A DNA stretch of 64,000 nucleotides from Lewinellaceae bacterium (GTDB taxonomy: Bacteria; Bacteroidota; Bacteroidia; Chitinophagales; Saprospiraceae), in assembly GCA_020636095.1 (NCBI GenBank), contig JACJYN010000004.1:682001-746000 (forward strand), read 5' to 3'. Of the stretch, positions 61,579 to 64,000 are shown one piece after another. A program made the position numbers and the translations under genes. Positions within the stretch are counted from its first letter, which is position 1. Each line of letters begins with the position of its first letter. The notes below the pieces were generated by a model, which made no database searches, was not told the origin of the DNA, and saw only the letters and a program-made list of their open reading frames with translations.

Positions 61579-61598
61579 GGCAATTGAATTATTTTTCT

Positions 61599-61703
61599 TC
61601 AGCAATAAGAGCCATCCCAAAAGTCATAACGTTTGTCCGTATTCCGCTGCAGGTCGAAATACGCTTCCACGGAAATTCTATTTTCTTTTCTGGCCAGGCT
61701 CAT
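61599..61703 (-). pseudogene. N-terminal remnant of a Uma2-family (DUF820) endonuclease
   Basis: A 34-codon frame reads MSLARKENRISVEAYFDLQ, then RNTDKRYDFWDGSYC and a stop. Uma2/DUF820 PD-(D/E)XK proteins begin the same way, with ISVEEYLxLE and RHEYxDGEIYAM. About 150 residues that would follow are missing, so this is a truncated copy. It sits 21 bp upstream of the dctP start region on the same strand. Confidence 0.55.
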
Positions 61704-61860
61704 GGTTCCTTATTTTAAAATAAGGTAACTATTTAGATGGCCCTACCCCCATACTTGACCCAGCTAAATAGATACAAAATAAGTCGAATTTTAAGCAAAA
61801 TACAGAATTCCTGGGAAAGGCCAAGCTCTCTGATAAGCAAACCTCTGTCAGGTACCTTTT

Positions 61861-62186
61861 TTGAAGCCTGATATCTCAGGAAATTTGTTTAAACAAAAAG
61901 TGGAATATTCAGAGCCAAATCCTCCGTACATCAAGGGTAGGGGAGCGCAGATAAACCCCGCCAACCGTTTTCACCAGCACGTTTACGACCCCGAACCCCA
62001 GGAACGGGAAGCGCGGACTCAATATATTCATGTATATCCCAAAAGTATGCTCAACCGGGTTACGAGCCCGGACATAGGCATGGGCTGGTCGATGAACCCT
62101 TATCAGGGCTGTGAGCACGGTTGTATCTACTGCTATACCTGGAACTCTTCGAACAGCATCGCAACCCGCAGTTGAGCTTGTTTTGA
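61861..62186 (+). pseudogene. Internally deleted radical SAM protein (PA0069/Rv2578c-like)
   Basis: The N-terminus is intact: YIKGRGAQINPANRFHQHVY near residue 23, then MNPYQGCEHGCIYCYT with the CxxxCxxC iron-sulfur motif near residues 84-91. After this the frame soon stops at 62175. In another frame, 62139-62186 gives LELFEQHRNPQLSLF and a stop, which looks like a normal C-terminus for the family. About 230 residues of the barrel are therefore gone, with a frameshift at the join near 62140. Non-functional relic beginning with a TTG or an earlier lost start. Confidence 0.75.
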
Positions 62187-62278
62187 GGCTACTTTTGAAC
62201 AACACACCCCTCCACAGTTTTCAGCTGGCTATCCTATTTTTGTATATTGGGCATTTGTACCCTTTGGATTGAAGCAAA

Positions 62279-63451
62279 ATGGATAAAGAACTGCTACAGC
62301 AAGCCCGGAAGTATGTATATGGTTACCTTACTGAACACCTGCCGGCGGAGTATGTCTTCCATGATTATGACCATGCCGAGGAAGTGGCCGAGGTGGCCGG
62401 CATGCTGGCTAAAAAGGCAGAAATGCCGCAAGAACAGGCCATTCTGTTGAAATTGGCAGCCTGGTTCCATGATGTTGGCTATACGGAGGGAGCCGAAGGC
62501 CATGAAGAACGGAGCGCCGTCATTGCCCGCCAGTTTATGGAGGAAAAGGGAATGGCTGAGGAAAGCATCCAGTTCGTTGAACAACTGATTCGGGCCACCC
62601 ACCACGATGCTGTTCCGGAGGCGGCGCCTGAGAAGATATTACACGACGCCAACTACTCCTTTCTGGGCAGGAAGCGCTTTGAGCGAAGAGGCCAGTTGCT
62701 GAGGCTGGAGGAAGAAAGGGCTTCCGGAGAGCGGTTTACCATGCTGGAATGGAACCGCAGGCTGCTGGATATGCAGCTGTCGGTAAAATTTCACACCATC
62801 TGGGCACAGGGCGCCTTCTCAAAACGAAGGAACAAAAATATTGCCGGCCACAAGGAGAGTTTGGCCAAGGCCCGCAAAACAGACATTCGCAAGCAAACAG
62901 GAAAAGATTTTGGCCGGGGGGTGGACACGATCTACCGGGTCACGCTCCGCAATCACATCAACCTGAGTTCCATAGCCGATGGCAAAGCCAACATGATCAT
63001 TAGCATCAACACCTTGGTGTTGTCTATCCTCATCACGGCGGCCAGCGCCGGGTTCTCGCTTTCTCAGCAGACGATCGGCGAAAACCTTAAATTCATCATC
63101 CCTGTATTGCTCCTGATGTTGACCTCGCTTACCGCAATCACCTTTGCCGTCTTTTCCGCCATGCCCAAAGTTTCCGGGCAGGAATTTACCGAAGATGACG
63201 TTCGGCAGCACCGGGTAAGCCTGCTTTACTTCGGCAATTTTTTAAAAATCCCCAAGGATGACTTTGTCGACTATCTGCGGGGCCTCAAAGAAGACCAGGC
63301 CGTTCTCTATGACGACCTTTCCCGGGACCTTTACAACCTGGGGCAGGTATTACAGAAAAAATACCTCCTGCTGACCTATGCCTACCGCGTTTTTGTCGGC
63401 GGGCTGGCCCTAAGTTTTATTGCTTTTCTGGCCGCCTTTCTGCTTCTTTGA
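62279..63451 (+). CDS. HD-domain protein fused to a Pycsar-type transmembrane effector domain (PycTM)
   Basis: A 390-aa protein with two parts. Residues 1-165 are an HD phosphohydrolase domain: His32 (HDYDHAEEVAEVAG), His64-Asp65 (LAAWFHDVGYTEG), His108-His109 (IRATHHDAVPE) and Asp123 (ILHDANYSFLG) supply the metal site. A basic linker (180-215) follows. Residues about 216-390 resemble the DUF5706/PycTM membrane domain, with the signature HINLSSIADGKANMIISINT at 226-245, helices at about 240-262, 271-293 and 371-390, and a cytosolic loop between. PycTM proteins disrupt the membrane when they sense cyclic UMP/CMP in anti-phage Pycsar systems; here no cyclase gene is adjacent. An HD domain could hydrolyse a nucleotide signal. 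Confidence 0.8.
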   Translation: MDKELLQQARKYVYGYLTEHLPAEYVFHDYDHAEEVAEVAGMLAKKAEMPQEQAILLKLAAWFHDVGYTEGAEGHEERSAVIARQFMEEKGMAEESIQFVEQLIRATHHDAVPEAAPEKILHDANYSFLGRKRFERRGQLLRLEEERASGERFTMLEWNRRLLDMQLSVKFHTIWAQGAFSKRRNKNIAGHKESLAKARKTDIRKQTGKDFGRGVDTIYRVTLRNHINLSSIADGKANMIISINTLVLSILITAASAGFSLSQQTIGENLKFIIPVLLLMLTSLTAITFAVFSAMPKVSGQEFTEDDVRQHRVSLLYFGNFLKIPKDDFVDYLRGLKEDQAVLYDDLSRDLYNLGQVLQKKYLLLTYAYRVFVGGLALSFIAFLAAFLLL

Positions 63452-63546
63452 CCGAGGAAAAATAATTCTCAAATATTTGAGCCTATCTCCCCCAACGTTT
63501 TACGATGCCCCTTCGTCTTTAAAGGCAAAGACTGTAAAACGGAGCA

Positions 63547-64000
63547 ATGGCTAATAATTTTGCAAGGTTGACACCAATATCTGTGGTGGTAGGACGCAAT
63601 AAGGAATCATCGGAGCTCCCGGATATCATTGAGGCCTGCAAGATCGGGAAGCGGCAGGCCCAGCAGCAACTGTACCAACAGTTCTACCATTCTCTTTTTG
63701 CCATTTGCCTGCGTTACGCTACAGACCATGACCAGGCTAAAAGCCTGGTTAACCAGGCTTTTTTAAAGGCTTTTCAATCCCTGCACCAATGCAAAGACTT
63801 TAAGGCTTTTCCTGCCTGGATCAACCGCATTGCGGTCAATACCTGCATTGACCATGTGCGCAAGCTAAAAAAGAAACGTACGGCGCCCCTCGACCAGGCA
63901 GCCGAGATAGCCATCCCTTCCTCCGTTTTGGATAAGATCGCAGCTGAAGACCTGCTGGCGATGTTGCAAAAACTGCCGCCTATGACCCGGGCTGTTTTTT
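63547..64000 (+). CDS. ECF-type RNA polymerase sigma factor, N-terminal part (runs off the window)
   Basis: An open frame from ATG at 63547 to the end of the window, 151 codons. It starts MANNFARLTPISVVVGRNKE, then region 2: LYQQFYHSLFAICLRYATDH, QAFLKAFQSLHQCK and FPAWINRIAVNTCIDHVRKL. Region 4 begins at AAEDLLAMLQKLPPMTRAVF, where the window ends. The layout matches the sigma factor at 34290, and both belong to the same broad ECF class found with envelope-linked regulators. It lies 96 bp after the HD-PycTM gene. Downstream partners cannot be seen. Confidence 0.85.
   Translation, partial: MANNFARLTPISVVVGRNKESSELPDIIEACKIGKRQAQQQLYQQFYHSLFAICLRYATDHDQAKSLVNQAFLKAFQSLHQCKDFKAFPAWINRIAVNTCIDHVRKLKKKRTAPLDQAAEIAIPSSVLDKIAAEDLLAMLQKLPPMTRAVF

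Noticed and set aside
62279..64000. Complete Pycsar defence operon
   Set aside because: The membrane effector-like domain is present but no nucleotide cyclase gene is seen on either side within the window.

Overview
This window reads as a piece of a Bacteroidota chromosome, most likely class Saprospiria (Saprospiraceae/Lewinellaceae-like). The evidence is five secreted proteins with type IX secretion (T9SS) C-terminal sorting domains, SprB, PKD and dockerin/cohesin-like modules, a bacillithiol-type YtxJ, and several upstream regions matching the Bacteroidota promoter form TTTG-N19-TAnnTTTG. The placement is inferred from protein content; no rRNA gene is present. Most of the window is ordinary chromosome with housekeeping genes on both strands, and there is no prophage or complete insertion sequence.

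Layout. 1-6.5 kb: tail of a HerA-like ATPase, thioredoxin-fold protein, ribD, an AP2/HNH protein, a leftward lipoprotein-ytxJ-mnmD group, pdhB and a TauE/SafE permease. 6.5-10.2 kb: a tandem 122-bp repeat with inverted termini, a small outer-membrane protein, a LysM glucosaminidase, a serine-hydrolase remnant, and tRNA-Pro(GGG) and tRNA-Val(GAC). 10.4-25.3 kb: class II ribonucleotide reductase interrupted by an HNH intein, an SDR, ferredoxin, Na+/solute symporter, mutS, dapB, an EEP-family protein and ppdK. 25.4-34.2 kb: a 474-aa protein of unknown function, a dockerin/cohesin-like T9SS protein, a gene-free region with three related motif-plus-hairpin units, rarA and a SprB-repeat T9SS protein. 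34.2-38.5 kb: an ECF sigma factor, a membrane protein joining a probable anti-sigma region to a beta-barrel-like domain, a PKD lipoprotein and an unknown protein. 38.5-41.5 kb: a fumarylacetoacetate-hydrolase-family protein, an SDR and an aldose epimerase, perhaps a sugar-acid pathway. 41.6-55.3 kb: M1 peptidase, dnaA, a HlyD/FtsX/TolC efflux operon without a local ATPase, a paralogue of the 474-aa protein and a T9SS gene pair with PKD and Kazal-like repeats. 55.4-64 kb: 3-hydroxyacyl-CoA dehydrogenase, a second glucosaminidase, TRAP transporter genes, two gene remnants (Uma2 and radical SAM), an HD-PycTM membrane protein and the start of another ECF sigma factor.

Most notable: the HD domain fused to a Pycsar-type membrane effector domain with no cyclase beside it; the sigma/anti-sigma-barrel/lipoprotein operon; the 122-bp repeat with a solo half-copy 32 kb away; the intein placed at the catalytic cysteine of ribonucleotide reductase; and the repeated motif-plus-hairpin units at 29.8-30.35 kb. 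All family calls come from reading the translated sequence; none was tested by a database search.
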